Shown piece after piece: positions 37,626 to 47,334 of a stretch of 64,000 nucleotides of DNA. A program made the translations under genes and the position numbers. Every line of letters starts with the position of its first letter. Within the stretch, counting starts at the first letter, position 1. The notes under the pieces were generated by a model. That model was not told the DNA's origin and searched no databases. It saw nothing but the letters and a program-made list of their open reading frames with translations. The DNA comes from Micromonospora sp. HNM0581 (GTDB taxonomy: Bacteria > Actinomycetota > Actinomycetes > Mycobacteriales > Micromonosporaceae): contig NZ_JAASAD010000010.1 in NCBI RefSeq assembly GCF_012726175.1, positions 143,129 through 207,128 of the forward strand. The letters run 5' to 3'.

Positions 37626-38498
37626 ATGGCCGTCGTGACGATGCGTCAGCTGCTGGAGAGTGGTGTTCACTTCGGGCACCAGACCCGGCGCTGGAACCCG
37701 AAGATGAAGCGCTTTATCTTCACCGAGCGTAACGGCATCTACATCATCGACCTGCGCCAGACTCTCGACTACATCGAGAAGGCGTACGACTTCGTGCGTA
37801 ACACGGTGGCCGAGGGCGGCAGCATCCTGTTCGTCGGCACGAAGAAGCAGGCGCAGGAAGCGATCGCCGAACAGGCCACCCGCGTGGGCCAGCCGTACGT
37901 CAACCACCGTTGGCTCGGCGGCATGCTCACCAACTTCCAGACGGTGTACAAGCGGCTGCAGCGGATGAAGGAGCTTGAGGCGCTCGGTGACCTCAGCGGC
38001 ACCGCCGCCGGCTACACCAAGAAGGAAACCCTGCAGCTCTCCCGCGAGAAGATCAAGCTGACCCGCACCCTGGGTGGCCTCCGGGACATGCAGAAGCTGC
38101 CGGCCGCGGTCTGGGTGGTCGACACGAAGAAGGAGCACATCGCCGTCGACGAGGCCCGCAAGCTGGGCATCCCGGTGATCGCCGTGCTCGACACGAACTG
38201 TGACCCGGATGAGGTCGACTTCCCGATTCCGGGTAACGACGACGCGATCCGCTCGGCCGAGCTGCTGACCAAGGTCGTCGCCGCCGCCGTGGCCGACGGT
38301 CTGATCGCCCGCTCTGGACGTCGCCGGGGCGGCGACGAGAAGCCGGAAGCGGGTGTCGCCGCCGACGAGCCGCTGGCCGAGTGGGAGCGGGAACTGCTCG
38401 AAGAGCCGAAGAAGGCCGACGAGCAGCCGCCGGCCGCCGAGCAGCCGGCCGCCGAGCAGGCCGCAGCCGAGCAGCCGGCCGCCGTCTCCGGCCAGTGA
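37626..38498 (+). CDS. rpsB: 30S ribosomal protein S2
   Basis: uS2, 290 aa. It begins [20 protein letters not shown], then [20 protein letters not shown]; later [16 protein letters not shown] and [20 protein letters not shown] (family signature region). The last 40 or so residues are a low-complexity tail with PAAEQ-type repeats, an actinobacterial extension. The ATG at 37626 has AAGGAG upstream. Cotranscribed with tsf across an intercistronic hairpin. Confidence 0.97.
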   Translation: MAVVTMRQLLESGVHFGHQTRRWNPKMKRFIFTERNGIYIIDLRQTLDYIEKAYDFVRNTVAEGGSILFVGTKKQAQEAIAEQATRVGQPYVNHRWLGGMLTNFQTVYKRLQRMKELEALGDLSGTAAGYTKKETLQLSREKIKLTRTLGGLRDMQKLPAAVWVVDTKKEHIAVDEARKLGIPVIAVLDTNCDPDEVDFPIPGNDDAIRSAELLTKVVAAAVADGLIARSGRRRGGDEKPEAGVAADEPLAEWERELLEEPKKADEQPPAAEQPAAEQAAAEQPAAVSGQ

Positions 38499-38503
38499 CC
38501 GTA

Positions 38504-38549
38504 CCGCCGTCCGGTCATCGTCCGTTCGACGGGCGGTGACCGGCGGCGG
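38504..38549 (+). terminator. hairpin between rpsB and tsf (attenuator candidate)
   Basis: Outer stem CCGCCG-T-CCGGTCA (38504-38517) pairs with TGACCGG-CGGCGG (38537-38549) with one bulged T; a 6-bp inner stem closes on the loop TTCGA. It begins 5 bases after the rpsB stop, within the rpsB-tsf gap. A partial terminator or 3'-end stabiliser would give more S2 than EF-Ts mRNA or the reverse, as known for the E. coli rpsB-tsf intercistronic region. Confidence 0.6.
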
Positions 38550-38631
38550 GTGGGGCGGGCACGAACCTCGCGTCATCCGGTAAACGTCACCGCAGACCAT
38601 TCCACGCAGTCTCAACACCGAAGAGAGAGCC

Positions 38632-39459
38632 ATGTCCCAGATCACCGCCGCGGACGTCAAGAAGCTCCGCGATCTGACCGGCGCCGGCATGATGGACAGC
38701 AAGAAGGCCCTGACCGAGGCCGAGGGCGACTTCGACAAGGCCGTCGAGATCCTGCGCGTCAAGGGCGCGAAGGACGTCGGCAAGCGGGCCGGGCGGACCG
38801 CCGCGAACGGTCTGGTCGCACACTCCGGTAAGGCGCTGCTCGAACTCAACTGCGAGACCGACTTCGTCGCCAAGAACGACAGTTTCATCGCGCTGGCCCA
38901 GCAGCTCGTCGAGCACGGTGAGCGGGCCGGCGTCGGCAACGCCGAGGAACTGCTGGCCACCGAACTCGACGGCCGTACCGTCGCCGACCTGGTCCAGGAA
39001 CAGTCCGCCAAGATCGGCGAGAAGTTGGTGCTCAACCGGTTCGCCAAGCTCGACGGCACCGTCGCGGTCTACCTGCACCGCAAGGCGCAGGACCTGCCGC
39101 CGGCGGTCGGTGTGCTCGTGCAGTACACCGGTAAGGCCGACGAGGCGGGCGACGCCGACGCGCGCGGCGCGGCGATGCAGATCGCGGCGATGCGGCCGCA
39201 GTACCTCACCCGTGACGAGGTGCCGGCCGAGGTCGTCGAGTCCGAGCGGCGCATCGCCGAGCAGACCGCTCGGGAGGAGAACAAGCCCGAGGCCGCACTG
39301 CCGAAGATCGTCGAGGGCCGGGTCAACTCATTCTTCAAGGACTTCGTCCTGCTGGAGCAGTCCTCGGTGACCGACAACAAGAAGACGGTGAAGCAGGTGC
39401 TGGCTGAGGCCGGTATCGAGGTCACCGGTTTCGTGCGGTTCGAGGTCGGCCAGGCCTGA
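38632..39459 (+). CDS. tsf: elongation factor Ts
   Basis: Nucleotide exchange factor for EF-Tu. 275 aa. It begins with the N-terminal UBA-like domain [20 protein letters not shown], the EF-Tu-contacting [15 protein letters not shown] and [17 protein letters not shown] (both family signatures), and the C-terminal [12 protein letters not shown] at 38632 after AGAGAGAGCC. A strong terminator follows at 39504. Confidence 0.97.
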   Translation: MSQITAADVKKLRDLTGAGMMDSKKALTEAEGDFDKAVEILRVKGAKDVGKRAGRTAANGLVAHSGKALLELNCETDFVAKNDSFIALAQQLVEHGERAGVGNAEELLATELDGRTVADLVQEQSAKIGEKLVLNRFAKLDGTVAVYLHRKAQDLPPAVGVLVQYTGKADEAGDADARGAAMQIAAMRPQYLTRDEVPAEVVESERRIAEQTAREENKPEAALPKIVEGRVNSFFKDFVLLEQSSVTDNKKTVKQVLAEAGIEVTGFVRFEVGQA

Positions 39460-39503
39460 GCCGGCCAGGGCGCGTCGCGCCCGTGTGCGGGGAGCAACGA
39501 CGA

Positions 39504-39551
39504 GACGAGGAGGCCGCCGGTGTACGCGACACACACCGCGGCCTCCTCGTC
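39504..39551 (+). terminator. terminator after tsf
   Basis: Perfect 14-bp stem GACGAGGAGGCCGC/GCGGCCTCCTCGTC, extended by a further 5 bp (GGTGT/ACACC) after one bulged base. No T-run follows. It ends 62 bases before pyrH, so it separates rpsB-tsf from pyrH-frr. Confidence 0.75.
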
Positions 39552-39613
39552 CCATAAGGTCGGCAGCGGCAGGTACGCGCACCGGAGCGCGCCAGTGGGG
39601 GAAGGACGGGCGG

Positions 39614-40381
39614 ATGACGCAGGTTGTGAGTGACCGGACGTTGGCGGCGGACGATCCGACGGCACCACCGCCCGGTCGGGCCCGGCGGGTCGTGTTGAAG
39701 CTTTCCGGCGAGGTGTTCGGCGGGGGCGCGATCGGCGTCGACCCGGACGTGGTGCAGGCCATCGCCCGACAGATTGCCACCGTGGTGCGCCGGGGTGTAC
39801 AGGTCTCCGTCGTGGTCGGCGGTGGCAACTTCTTCCGTGGTGCGGAGCTGCAGAAGCGGGGCATGGATCGGGCCCGTGCTGACTACATGGGCATGCTCGG
39901 CACGGTGATGAACTGCCTGGCCCTCCAGGATTTCCTGGAGAAGGAGGGCATCGAGACCCGGGTGCAGAGCGCCATCACGATGGCCCAGGTCGCTGAGCCT
40001 TACATTCCGCTGCGAGCGATCCGGCACCTGGAGAAGGGCCGGGTGGTCATTTTCGGTGCCGGCGCGGGTATGCCGTACTTCTCCACCGACACGGTGGCCG
40101 CCCAGCGCGCACTCGAGATCCACGCGGACGTCGTGCTGATGAGCAAGAACGGGGTGGATGGCGTCTACACGGCCGATCCCCGGATCGACCCGACCGCCAG
40201 CAAGCTCGACTCGATCACCTTCTCCGAGGTGCTGCGTCGCAACCTCCGGGTCGCCGACGCGGCGGCCTTCAGCCTCTGCATGGAGAACGGCCTGCCGATG
40301 CTGGTCTTCGGCGCGCAGGGCGACGACACCATCGTCCGGGCCGTGGGTGGCGAAAAGATCGGCACTCTGATCACCACCTGA
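39614..40381 (+). CDS. pyrH: UMP kinase
   Basis: Phosphorylates UMP to UDP in pyrimidine nucleotide synthesis. 255 aa of the amino-acid-kinase fold: [66 protein letters not shown] and [16 protein letters not shown]. An N-terminal 25-aa extension precedes the core. The ATG at 39614 follows GGAAGGACGGGCGG. Next gene frr after 79 bases. Confidence 0.96.
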   Translation: MTQVVSDRTLAADDPTAPPPGRARRVVLKLSGEVFGGGAIGVDPDVVQAIARQIATVVRRGVQVSVVVGGGNFFRGAELQKRGMDRARADYMGMLGTVMNCLALQDFLEKEGIETRVQSAITMAQVAEPYIPLRAIRHLEKGRVVIFGAGAGMPYFSTDTVAAQRALEIHADVVLMSKNGVDGVYTADPRIDPTASKLDSITFSEVLRRNLRVADAAAFSLCMENGLPMLVFGAQGDDTIVRAVGGEKIGTLITT

Positions 40382-40460
40382 GCCGATCGCCGACGGCGAT
40401 CCCGGCATCCCGGTGACCCGACAAGCCCACGACGAGCACAAGAAGGAGGCGAGGAGACCG

Positions 40461-41018
40461 GTGATCGACGACACCCTCCTCGAGGCCGAGGAGAAGATGG
40501 AGCGTGCGGTCGAGCACGCCAAGGAGGAGTTCGGTGCCATCCGTACCGGTCGCGCGACTCCGGCCATGTTCTCCAAGGTCATCATCGACTACTACGGCAG
40601 CCCGACCCCGCTGACGCAGATGGCGTCGGTGGCCGTTCCGGAGCCGCGGATGGCCATCATCAAGCCGTACGACAACTCGCAGATCAACGCGATGGAGAAG
40701 GCAATCCGCGACTCGGACCTCGGGGTCAACCCGAACAACGAGGGTAACCAGCTGCGCATCCTGCTCCCGCAGATGACCGAGGAACGCCGCCGCGACATGA
40801 TCAAGGTTGCCCGGCACAAGGGTGAGGAGGCGAAGGTCGCCATCCGTAACATCCGCCGTAAGGGCAAGGAGGAGCTGGACCGGCTGGTCAAGGACGGCGA
40901 GGTCGGTGAGGACGAGGGGCGTCGCGCGGAGAAGGAACTGGACGACCTGACCCAGCGCTACGTGTCACACGTCGAGGATCTGGTCAAGCACAAGGAGTCC
41001 GAACTCCTGGAAGTCTGA
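40461..41018 (+). CDS. frr: ribosome recycling factor
   Basis: Splits post-termination ribosomes with EF-G. 185 aa, exactly the usual length: [65 protein letters not shown], and the C-terminal [19 protein letters not shown] helix. The GTG at 40461 has GAGGAG upstream and matches the family start, so the frame from 40413 is rejected. Confidence 0.96.
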   Translation: MIDDTLLEAEEKMERAVEHAKEEFGAIRTGRATPAMFSKVIIDYYGSPTPLTQMASVAVPEPRMAIIKPYDNSQINAMEKAIRDSDLGVNPNNEGNQLRILLPQMTEERRRDMIKVARHKGEEAKVAIRNIRRKGKEELDRLVKDGEVGEDEGRRAEKELDDLTQRYVSHVEDLVKHKESELLEV

Positions 41019-41299
41019 CGGCGAGGTCACCACTTTTCCGATCATGAAGTTGTTGCCGTCGCTACCGGCGTGGCGTGGTGACAACTTCATGGTCGAGGCT
41101 GCGGGAGCGGGCACCCGGTACGCCCTTGCAAGCGGGTGGGTGCAGTAGGCTCGGCACGATTCCCGGTGACCCGACGGTGAACGGTGGGGATCGGTCAGCC
41201 GACAGGCCGGCATATCAGACGGAGCGCCTCGCGCGGGTAGGGGATGGTAGTGGCTGTGCGTCAAGTGGTGGATCTCGTACTGCTTTCCTCTGGTGCGTG
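41019..41299 (+). other. intergenic region frr-cdsA with inverted repeat
   Basis: 281 bases. Arms CATGAAGTTGT (41043-41053) and ACAACTTCATG (41081-41091) are perfectly complementary with a 27-base loop; including CGAT/GTCG the arms reach 15 bases with one mismatch. It is a terminator candidate for frr or a dispersed palindromic element. Further on, TTGCAA (41126) and TAGGCT (41146) could be a poorly spaced promoter for cdsA. Confidence 0.5.
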
Positions 41300-42718
41300 A
41301 TGTCCCACCTCGACCCCTACGGCGGCGCCGAGGCCCGTGACTGGCATCGCCCGGATCGGCCCACCGCGTTGCCCTGGCCGGACCCGGACGTGCAACCCGG
41401 CACGTGGGGTCGTGGCCCGCAGCCCGGTGCGGAGTTGTACGCTGACCCGCTCACCCGTCCCGGCCCGCAGTCCGAGCGTCCCTTCGCCCAGCGCCCCGAT
41501 GATCGGGGCGGACCGGCCGGCGCCGGGTTCGACGCGCCGCACGACGCCGATTCGGATCGGTTTGACCGGCGTGGCTACGACCGGGCTGCCCAGGACAGCC
41601 GGAACGGGTCCAGACCCGCCGGCTGGGACCAGGTTCACGGGCGCAACGGTGCCCGCGACCTGGACCACGACGATGCCCCGACCGCGCAGATCGCGCCGGT
41701 GCGGGATCACGACGACGCGCCCACCGCACTGATCGCGCCGGTGCGGGATCACGACGACGCCCCCACCACCCAGCTCGCGGCCGTTCCTGCCGGGAACACC
41801 GGTTCCGAACCGCCGTCGCCCGACGAGGGTGACGGGTCGGGCCGCCGGCACCGTGGCCGGCGTCGGGCCGGTGCCGGCCGGCCCGCCACCCGGCAGAACG
41901 GGAGCCAGGCCGGGCGGAACCTGCCGGCGGCCATCGCGGTCGGGGTGGGGCTGGGCGCCCTGGTCCTGCTGCCCCTGTTCCTCTACACCCCGGCGTTCCT
42001 GCTGGTGCTCGCCGCCGCGTTCGGTGTCGGTATCTGGGAGATGTCCCGCGCGGTGCGCCGCGGGGGTGCCCAGGTGCCGCTGGTTCCGCTGGTCGCCGGT
42101 GGGGTCCTCACGGTCACCCTGGCTTGGTTCGCCGGGCTGGACGCACTGCTGCTCGGCCTGCTCGTCACGGTGGCGGGCACCCTGGTCTGGCGGCTCGGCG
42201 ACGGTACGGCCAACCTCCAGCGTGACCTGACCGCAGCGACCCTGATCTCGGTGTACGTGCCGTTCCTGGGTGGCTTCGCCGCCCTGCTCGCGTCGTCTCC
42301 CGGTGACGGTGCCCTGCGGGTGCTGGTGACACTTGTCGCGGTGGTGCTCTCCGACACCGGCGGGTACGCGGCCGGTGCCAACTTCGGTAAGCATCCGATG
42401 GCTCCGACGATCAGCCCGAAGAAGTCCTGGGAGGGCTTCGCCGGCTCGGTCGGCGCGGCGGCGCTCGGCAGTGCGGTGCTGCTCTGGCTGGTGTTCGACG
42501 TGGCGCCGTGGTGGGGGGCTGTGTTCGGCGTGGCGGTGTCGGGCGCGGCGGTTCTCGGTGACCTCGCCGAGTCGATGATCAAACGGGATCTCGGCGTGAA
42601 GGACATGAGTAACCTGCTGCCCGGTCACGGTGGCCTGATGGACCGGCTCGACTCTGTTCTGTTCGCGGTGCCGACCGCGTACCTGCTGCTCGTGGTCTTC
42701 GTTCCGGCGGTGAACTGA
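41300..42718 (+). CDS. cdsA: phosphatidate cytidylyltransferase with long disordered N-terminus
   Basis: Makes CDP-diacylglycerol, the precursor of acidic phospholipids. 472 aa. The last 280 residues are the membrane enzyme: about eight helices and the signature [17 protein letters not shown]...[12 protein letters not shown]...[20 protein letters not shown]...[11 protein letters not shown]. The first 190 residues are hydrophilic and low in complexity, with three 14-residue repeats beginning DHDDAPT (41663-41788), then a Arg/Gly basic patch before the first helix. Start ATG 41300 (GTG 41297 also possible). Confidence 0.92.
   Translation: MSHLDPYGGAEARDWHRPDRPTALPWPDPDVQPGTWGRGPQPGAELYADPLTRPGPQSERPFAQRPDDRGGPAGAGFDAPHDADSDRFDRRGYDRAAQDSRNGSRPAGWDQVHGRNGARDLDHDDAPTAQIAPVRDHDDAPTALIAPVRDHDDAPTTQLAAVPAGNTGSEPPSPDEGDGSGRRHRGRRRAGAGRPATRQNGSQAGRNLPAAIAVGVGLGALVLLPLFLYTPAFLLVLAAAFGVGIWEMSRAVRRGGAQVPLVPLVAGGVLTVTLAWFAGLDALLLGLLVTVAGTLVWRLGDGTANLQRDLTAATLISVYVPFLGGFAALLASSPGDGALRVLVTLVAVVLSDTGGYAAGANFGKHPMAPTISPKKSWEGFAGSVGAAALGSAVLLWLVFDVAPWWGAVFGVAVSGAAVLGDLAESMIKRDLGVKDMSNLLPGHGGLMDRLDSVLFAVPTAYLLLVVFVPAVN
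41663..41788 (+). repeat. three 42-bp tandem repeats in cdsA
   Basis: Three in-frame units of 42 bp that encode [18 protein letters not shown] 14-mers in the disordered cytoplasmic tail of CdsA. The second and third copies are nearly identical at the DNA level, which suggests recent expansion. Confidence 0.85.
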
Positions 42719-42807
42719 GGCATGGCCCACGCAGGCGGGACCGGTACGCGGACGGGACCGGAGCGGACGCGGCACCTCTGCGGGGGTGCGCCACCGAGCG
42801 GGCGTGC

Positions 42808-42813
42808 CAGACT
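42808..42813 (+). promoter_or_regulatory. candidate -10 element of rlmN
   Basis: CAGACT lies 9 bases before the rlmN ATG at 42823. No ribosome site is present in GGACGTGCT, so transcription may start at or within 3 bases of the ATG. Confidence 0.35.
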
Positions 42814-42822
42814 GGACGTGCT

Positions 42823-43974
42823 ATGACGAGTCTTCCCCTGATGCCGGCCGACCCGGACGCGCCGGGTGCGCGCCGGGCGGCGATGCCACCACAACACCTT
42901 GCTGACCTGGACCTCGCCGGTCGGAAGGACCTGGTCGAGAAGCTGGGCGAGGCGGCGTTCCGCGCCCGGCAGGTCTCCACCCACTACTTCGCCCGGCTGG
43001 TACGCGACCCTGCTCTGATGACCGACCTGCCGGCGGCGTCCCGTGAACGCCTCGCCGACCAGCTGCTGCCCCGGCTGCTCACCCCGGTCCGCGAGCTGGC
43101 CTGCGACGACGGAGCGACCCGTAAGGCGCTGTGGCGGCTACACGACGGCTCGTTGGTGGAAAGCGTACTGATGGGCTACCCGGACCGGGTGACTGTCTGC
43201 ATCTCCAGCCAGGCCGGATGCGGCATGGCGTGCCCGTTCTGCGCGACCGGCCAGGCCGGTCTGACCCGTAACCTCTCCACCGCCGAGATCGTCGACCAGG
43301 CGGTTTACCTGGCGGGCGTGGCGGCCTCCGGTGCGGTCGTGGGGTCGCCACCGAGGCTGTCCCACGTGGTTTTCATGGGTATGGGGGAGCCGCTGGCGAA
43401 CTACAATCGGGTGGTCGACGCGATCCGCCGCCTCGTCGCGCCGGCGCCCGAGGGGCTCGGCCTGTCGCAGCGTCACATCACCGTTTCCACGGTCGGGCTG
43501 GTGCCGGCCATCCACCGACTGGCCAGCGAAGACCTCTCCGTGACTCTTGCGTTGTCGCTGCATGCCCCCGATGATGAGCTGCGCGACGAACTCGTGCCGG
43601 TCAACCAGCGCTGGAAGGTGTGCGAGGTGCTGGACGCAGCCTGGGCCTACGCGGCCCGTACGGGCCGTCGTGTGTCGATCGAGTACGCGATGATCAAGGA
43701 CGTGAACGATCAGCCGTGGCGAGCTGACCTGCTCGGTCGGCTGCTGGCCGGCAAGTTGGCCCACGTGAACCTGATCCCGCTGAACCCGACTCCGGGCAGC
43801 CGCTGGGATGCCAGCCCGAAGCCGGTGGAGCGGGAGTTCGTCCGGCGGTTGCGTGATGCCGGGGTGTCCGCCACGGTGCGGGACACCCGAGGTCGCGAGA
43901 TCGACGGGGCGTGCGGGCAGCTGGCCGCCGCGGAGGACAGTGGCACCGACCCGGCCGGGGAGATGACGGCATGA
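42823..43974 (+). CDS. rlmN: 23S rRNA/tRNA (adenine-C2)-methyltransferase RlmN
   Basis: Radical-SAM enzyme that methylates A2503 of 23S rRNA and A37 of some tRNAs. 383 aa. The [4Fe-4S] motif CGMACPFC uses Cys133, 137 and 140, followed by [11 protein letters not shown]. The SAM and methyl-carrier regions include [24 protein letters not shown]-like [30 protein letters not shown] and a C-terminal CGQLAAAE with the carrier cysteine. Standard neighbour of cdsA. Confidence 0.96.
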   Translation: MTSLPLMPADPDAPGARRAAMPPQHLADLDLAGRKDLVEKLGEAAFRARQVSTHYFARLVRDPALMTDLPAASRERLADQLLPRLLTPVRELACDDGATRKALWRLHDGSLVESVLMGYPDRVTVCISSQAGCGMACPFCATGQAGLTRNLSTAEIVDQAVYLAGVAASGAVVGSPPRLSHVVFMGMGEPLANYNRVVDAIRRLVAPAPEGLGLSQRHITVSTVGLVPAIHRLASEDLSVTLALSLHAPDDELRDELVPVNQRWKVCEVLDAAWAYAARTGRRVSIEYAMIKDVNDQPWRADLLGRLLAGKLAHVNLIPLNPTPGSRWDASPKPVEREFVRRLRDAGVSATVRDTRGREIDGACGQLAAAEDSGTDPAGEMTA

Positions 43975-44005
43975 CCGGGCGTGGCGAACGAGACCAGGAG
44001 ACATA

Positions 44006-45262
44006 GTGGCGAGTCAGGGTCAGCGTTTCCGGCGTAAGGCGCTCCGCCGGGGATACAAGGTTGACGAGGTGGACGCCTTTCTGGACCGGGTCGAGGCGAC
44101 GCTCGCCGGGCAGCCGGTCGGAGCGTCGGTGGCTGCGCAGGAGGTTCATGACGTCGTCTTCCGGGTTCGCTTCAACGGCTACGACGAGTGGCAGGTTGAC
44201 CTGCATCTCGACCGGGTCGAACGGCAGTTGGCGGAGTTGGAGGAGCGGAGCGGCGGGGCCAGCCGCGGCGATGTCCGGCCGGGCCCGTCGGACCGGATGG
44301 GTCCTGGGACGCGGGACGACCGCGGCATGTCCCCGGTGCCGCAGCCGCCGATGCCGCCTCGGGCGATGCCGGCGCAGGCCGGGCCGCCCTACGGCCGCTA
44401 CGACGAGCCGACGGGTGCCTTCGCCGGTGGTTACGACAACGCTGGCCGGGGGGGGTATGACGGCTCGCGGGGCGCTGCCGCCCCGATGGGTCCGGGTGCG
44501 CAGATGGGGCCTCCCGGCGCGATGGGCCACGGCGGGCCTCCGCCGCGTGGTCTACCAGCAGGCCCGGGTGGTTACGGTCCGCCGGACGGGCCCGGTGGTT
44601 ACGGTCCGCCGGACGGCCCGGGTGGCTATGGCCCACCGGACGGGCCCGGTAACTATGGCCCGCCGGACGGGCCGGCTGGTTACGGTCGGCCGGACGGGCC
44701 GGCTGGCTATGGTCGGCCGGAAGGGCCGGGTGACTACGGTCCGCCGGACGGGCCCGGTGGTTATGGCCCGCCGGACGGCCCGGGTGGCGGCTACGGCCCT
44801 CCCGACGGGCAGCGCTTCGACGGTTTCGAGGCAGGCCGGCACGGCCGCCCCGATATGACGGCCGAGATCAGGCTGCCGGACCGGGATCCACGGCGTGGCG
44901 CGGCGGGACCTGCCGGTCCACCGCAGCAGGCACTCGGCGGGCCTGCGATGGGTGAGCCCCCGGCAATGGCGGGGCCCTCGTTGGGCGGGCCTCCGATGGC
45001 TGGTCCACCCGGCAGCGACCTCTACCGGGTCGACCAGATCCGTCGCAGCTTCCAGGTCCGCCGCTTCGGTAGCGGGTACGACCCGGACCAGGTGGACCGG
45101 TTCTTCGAGTCGCTGCTGGGCGGGATGGCTGGGCGCAACCAGATGCCGGTCAACCCGAAGGAACTGGACACGCTGCGTTTCGGGCTGGTGCAGGGCGGCT
45201 ACTTCGAGGCCGAGGTCGACGCCGCGCTGAAGAACGTGCAGGACATCCTCTTCGGCCGCTGA
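44006..45262 (+). CDS. DivIVA-domain protein with nonapeptide repeats
   Basis: 418 aa with two DivIVA-like segments at the ends. The N-terminal one reads FRRKALRRGYKVDEVDAFLDRV and the C-terminal one IRRSFQVRRFGSGYDPDQVDRFFESLL (read in two parts). The middle 250 residues are Pro/Gly/Met-rich, with about nine nonapeptides of GGYGPPDGP type (44567-44812). DivIVA proteins recognise curved membrane and organise polar growth in actinobacteria; a scaffold role for this one is inferred only. ATG is replaced by GTG 44006 with CAGGAGACATA upstream. Confidence 0.82.
   Translation: MASQGQRFRRKALRRGYKVDEVDAFLDRVEATLAGQPVGASVAAQEVHDVVFRVRFNGYDEWQVDLHLDRVERQLAELEERSGGASRGDVRPGPSDRMGPGTRDDRGMSPVPQPPMPPRAMPAQAGPPYGRYDEPTGAFAGGYDNAGRGGYDGSRGAAAPMGPGAQMGPPGAMGHGGPPPRGLPAGPGGYGPPDGPGGYGPPDGPGGYGPPDGPGNYGPPDGPAGYGRPDGPAGYGRPEGPGDYGPPDGPGGYGPPDGPGGGYGPPDGQRFDGFEAGRHGRPDMTAEIRLPDRDPRRGAAGPAGPPQQALGGPAMGEPPAMAGPSLGGPPMAGPPGSDLYRVDQIRRSFQVRRFGSGYDPDQVDRFFESLLGGMAGRNQMPVNPKELDTLRFGLVQGGYFEAEVDAALKNVQDILFGR
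44567..44812 (+). repeat. about nine tandem 27-bp units
   Basis: Units encode GGYGPPDGP with variants GNYGPPDGP, AGYGRPDGP, AGYGRPEGP and GDYGPPDGP; the last unit has an extra Gly. Copies are 80-100% identical at the DNA level and always in frame, so copy number is likely to vary between strains. Confidence 0.9.
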
Positions 45263-45273
45263 CAGGCTTCACC

Positions 45274-45313
45274 CGAACGGGCCCGCCTCGGTAGACCCGA
45301 GCGGGCCCGTTCG
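45274..45313. terminator. bidirectional terminator after the DivIVA-like gene
   Basis: Perfect 12-bp stem CGAACGGGCCCG/CGGGCCCGTTCG, with an inner CTCG/CGAG stem after a bulged C. It lies between convergent genes ending at 45262 (plus) and 45338 (minus) and probably serves both. Confidence 0.8.
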
Positions 45314-45337
45314 CATTGTCGCGGGTCGCCGGAACCG

Positions 45338-45559
45338 TCAGGAGCGCAGGCCGTTGCGGCGCAGCACCACGTCGCCGATCACGATGAGCAGCAGCAGCGC
45401 GGCCAGACCGATCAGCCACAGGTTCTCGACCCGGCCCTCGTGGTTGCCGCAGAGCATGGCCAGCAGCGCGAACGCGGTGAGTACCGCGCCGATCCGCCCG
45501 GCCTTGCGGTGCCCGGGCTTGTGCTGGTCTGGCGACGTTACCGGCTCGCTGCCTGCCAC
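45338..45559 (-). CDS. DUF2631 small membrane protein
   Basis: 73 aa: a polar N-terminus (MAGSEPVTSPDQHKPGHRKA) and two hydrophobic helices (GAVLTAFALLAMLC and LWLIGLAALLLLIVIGDVVL) ending in RRNGLRS. It matches the size and layout of DUF2631 proteins, and the mycobacterial family member lies in the same neighbourhood near rlmN. The function is unknown. Minus strand, upstream of and divergent to the MBL-Rieske gene. Confidence 0.75.
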   Translation of the reverse strand: MAGSEPVTSPDQHKPGHRKAGRIGAVLTAFALLAMLCGNHEGRVENLWLIGLAALLLLIVIGDVVLRRNGLRS

Positions 45560-45748
45560 TGTCGGTCCTTCCTCGCGAACGGATCTCCGGCTAGTCTGGC
45601 ACGTCCCCTACGCAGGTTGCCGGCCAGGGGCGATGGGCTCCGCTCCGGTGGTGGAAGGACACTACCGGCGTCGCGGGGCGGGGACCGGACAGCCTCCGGT
45701 AGCGTTCTGGGGCGTACACCTTTGATTGTCTTTTGAGGGGGAACTGCG

Positions 45749-47314
45749 GTGCGAGTGACCGGTACGGGGCACGCGAGCATGCGGATCGACACGGCCGCGG
45801 GCAGCATCCTGTGCGACCCGTGGGTCAATCCGGCCTACTTCGCCTCCTGGTTTCCCTTCCCCGACAACTCCCGGCTCGACTGGGAGGCCCTCGGTGACGT
45901 CGACTACCTGTACGTCTCCCACCTGCACCGGGACCACTTCGACGCGGCCCACCTGAAGCGGTACGTGTCGAAGAAGGCCACGGTCCTACTGCCCGAGTTT
46001 CCCACCTCGGAGATGGAGGACGAGTTCCGCGAGCTGGGCTTCACGAGGTTCCTGAAGACCCGCAACGAGGAGGTCGTCGAGCTGGACGGCGGCCTGAAGG
46101 TGATGATCCAGGCGTTGACCAGCCCGACCGACGGTCCGATCGGTGACTCCTCGCTCTGGGTGGAGTACGACGGTGTTCGGCTGCTCAACCAGAACGACGC
46201 CCGACCGACCGACCTGAGTACCTTCGCCGAGCTGGGCCACGTCCACGCGCACCTGCTCCAGTTCTCCGGCGCGATCTGGTATCCGATGGTGTACGAGTTG
46301 CCGAACGCGGCGAAGACCGCGTTCGGCAAGCAGAAGCGGGACCGGCAGTTCGACCGCACCTGGCGCTACATCGACGACCTCAAAGCCGACCATGTCTTCC
46401 CGATCGCCGGCCCGCCGTGTTTCCTCGACGACGAGCTGTGGCAGTTCAACGACATCTTCGGCGACGAGGGGAACATCTTCCCCGACCAGTCGGTCTTCCT
46501 CACCGAGTACGCCAAGGTCGGCGGCACCAACGGCATCGTGTTGTTGCCCGGCAGCGTCAGCGAGATCACCACCACCGGCGCGACGACCACGCATCCGGTG
46601 CCGGTCGAGGAGTTCTTCGCCAACAAGGTCGCCCACCTGGAGGAGATGCGCGAACGCAAACGGCCGATCATCGAGGCGGAGAAGGCGTCCTGGCGGCATC
46701 CCGAGGTGGACGTGCTCAAGGAGCTGAAGCGGCGCGTCGAACCACTGCTCGACGAGTCGATCTACCTGGCGAAGGGGGTCGGCGGTCCGGTCCGCTTCGA
46801 CCTGGTCGGCTACGACGGCGACAGCATCGAGTCGATCGTGGTGGACTTCCCCGAAAAGCAGGTCCGACCGTACGCCGACGAGAAGGTCCGGTACCGGTTC
46901 CGTACCGAACGGGCGTTGGTGGAGCACCTGCTGCACATCGGCGAGGTTGACTGGGTCAACTCGCTTTTCCTTTCCTGCCGCTTCTCGGCCGCCCGGATCG
47001 GGCAGTACAACGAGTTCGTGTACGCCTTCTTCAAGTGCCTTTCCACGGAGCGTCTCCAGTACGCCGAGGGCTGGTACGACGAGCATGAGCGGGCCGTCGA
47101 CGCGGAGGACATCACCATCGGTGACTGGGTGGTGCAGCGGCGCTGCCCGCACCTGAAAGCTGACCTGAGCCGCTTCGGCATCGTCGACGGTGACCAGCTC
47201 ACCTGCCAGCTGCACGGCTGGCGTTTCGACCTGCCCAGTGGGCGCTGCCTGACCAGCGTGGGTCACAAGGTCCGCGCCCACCGGGTCGGCGAGGATCCGC
47301 CGGCAGCGAGTTGA
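45749..47314 (+). CDS. MBL-fold hydrolase fused to a Rieske [2Fe-2S] domain
   Basis: 521 aa. Residues 1-260 are a metallo-beta-lactamase fold: the metal motif is H58-L-H60-R-D62-H63, with later ligands in NQNDARPTD and FPIAGPP. After a helical linker, a C-terminal Rieske domain has C466-x-H468 and C486-x2-H489 (RCPHLKADL and LTCQLHGWRFDL). This order resembles CMP-N-acetylneuraminate hydroxylase. No obvious neighbouring partner is present, and substrate and redox partner are unknown. The GTG at 45749 is preceded by GAGGGGGAACTGCG. Confidence 0.85.
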   Translation: MRVTGTGHASMRIDTAAGSILCDPWVNPAYFASWFPFPDNSRLDWEALGDVDYLYVSHLHRDHFDAAHLKRYVSKKATVLLPEFPTSEMEDEFRELGFTRFLKTRNEEVVELDGGLKVMIQALTSPTDGPIGDSSLWVEYDGVRLLNQNDARPTDLSTFAELGHVHAHLLQFSGAIWYPMVYELPNAAKTAFGKQKRDRQFDRTWRYIDDLKADHVFPIAGPPCFLDDELWQFNDIFGDEGNIFPDQSVFLTEYAKVGGTNGIVLLPGSVSEITTTGATTTHPVPVEEFFANKVAHLEEMRERKRPIIEAEKASWRHPEVDVLKELKRRVEPLLDESIYLAKGVGGPVRFDLVGYDGDSIESIVVDFPEKQVRPYADEKVRYRFRTERALVEHLLHIGEVDWVNSLFLSCRFSAARIGQYNEFVYAFFKCLSTERLQYAEGWYDEHERAVDAEDITIGDWVVQRRCPHLKADLSRFGIVDGDQLTCQLHGWRFDLPSGRCLTSVGHKVRAHRVGEDPPAAS

Positions 47315-47334
47315 CCTTGCACCGCCGTCGGCGG

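Noticed and set aside
44567..44812. CRISPR-like repeat array
   Set aside because: Repeats are contiguous 27-bp coding units with no spacers.
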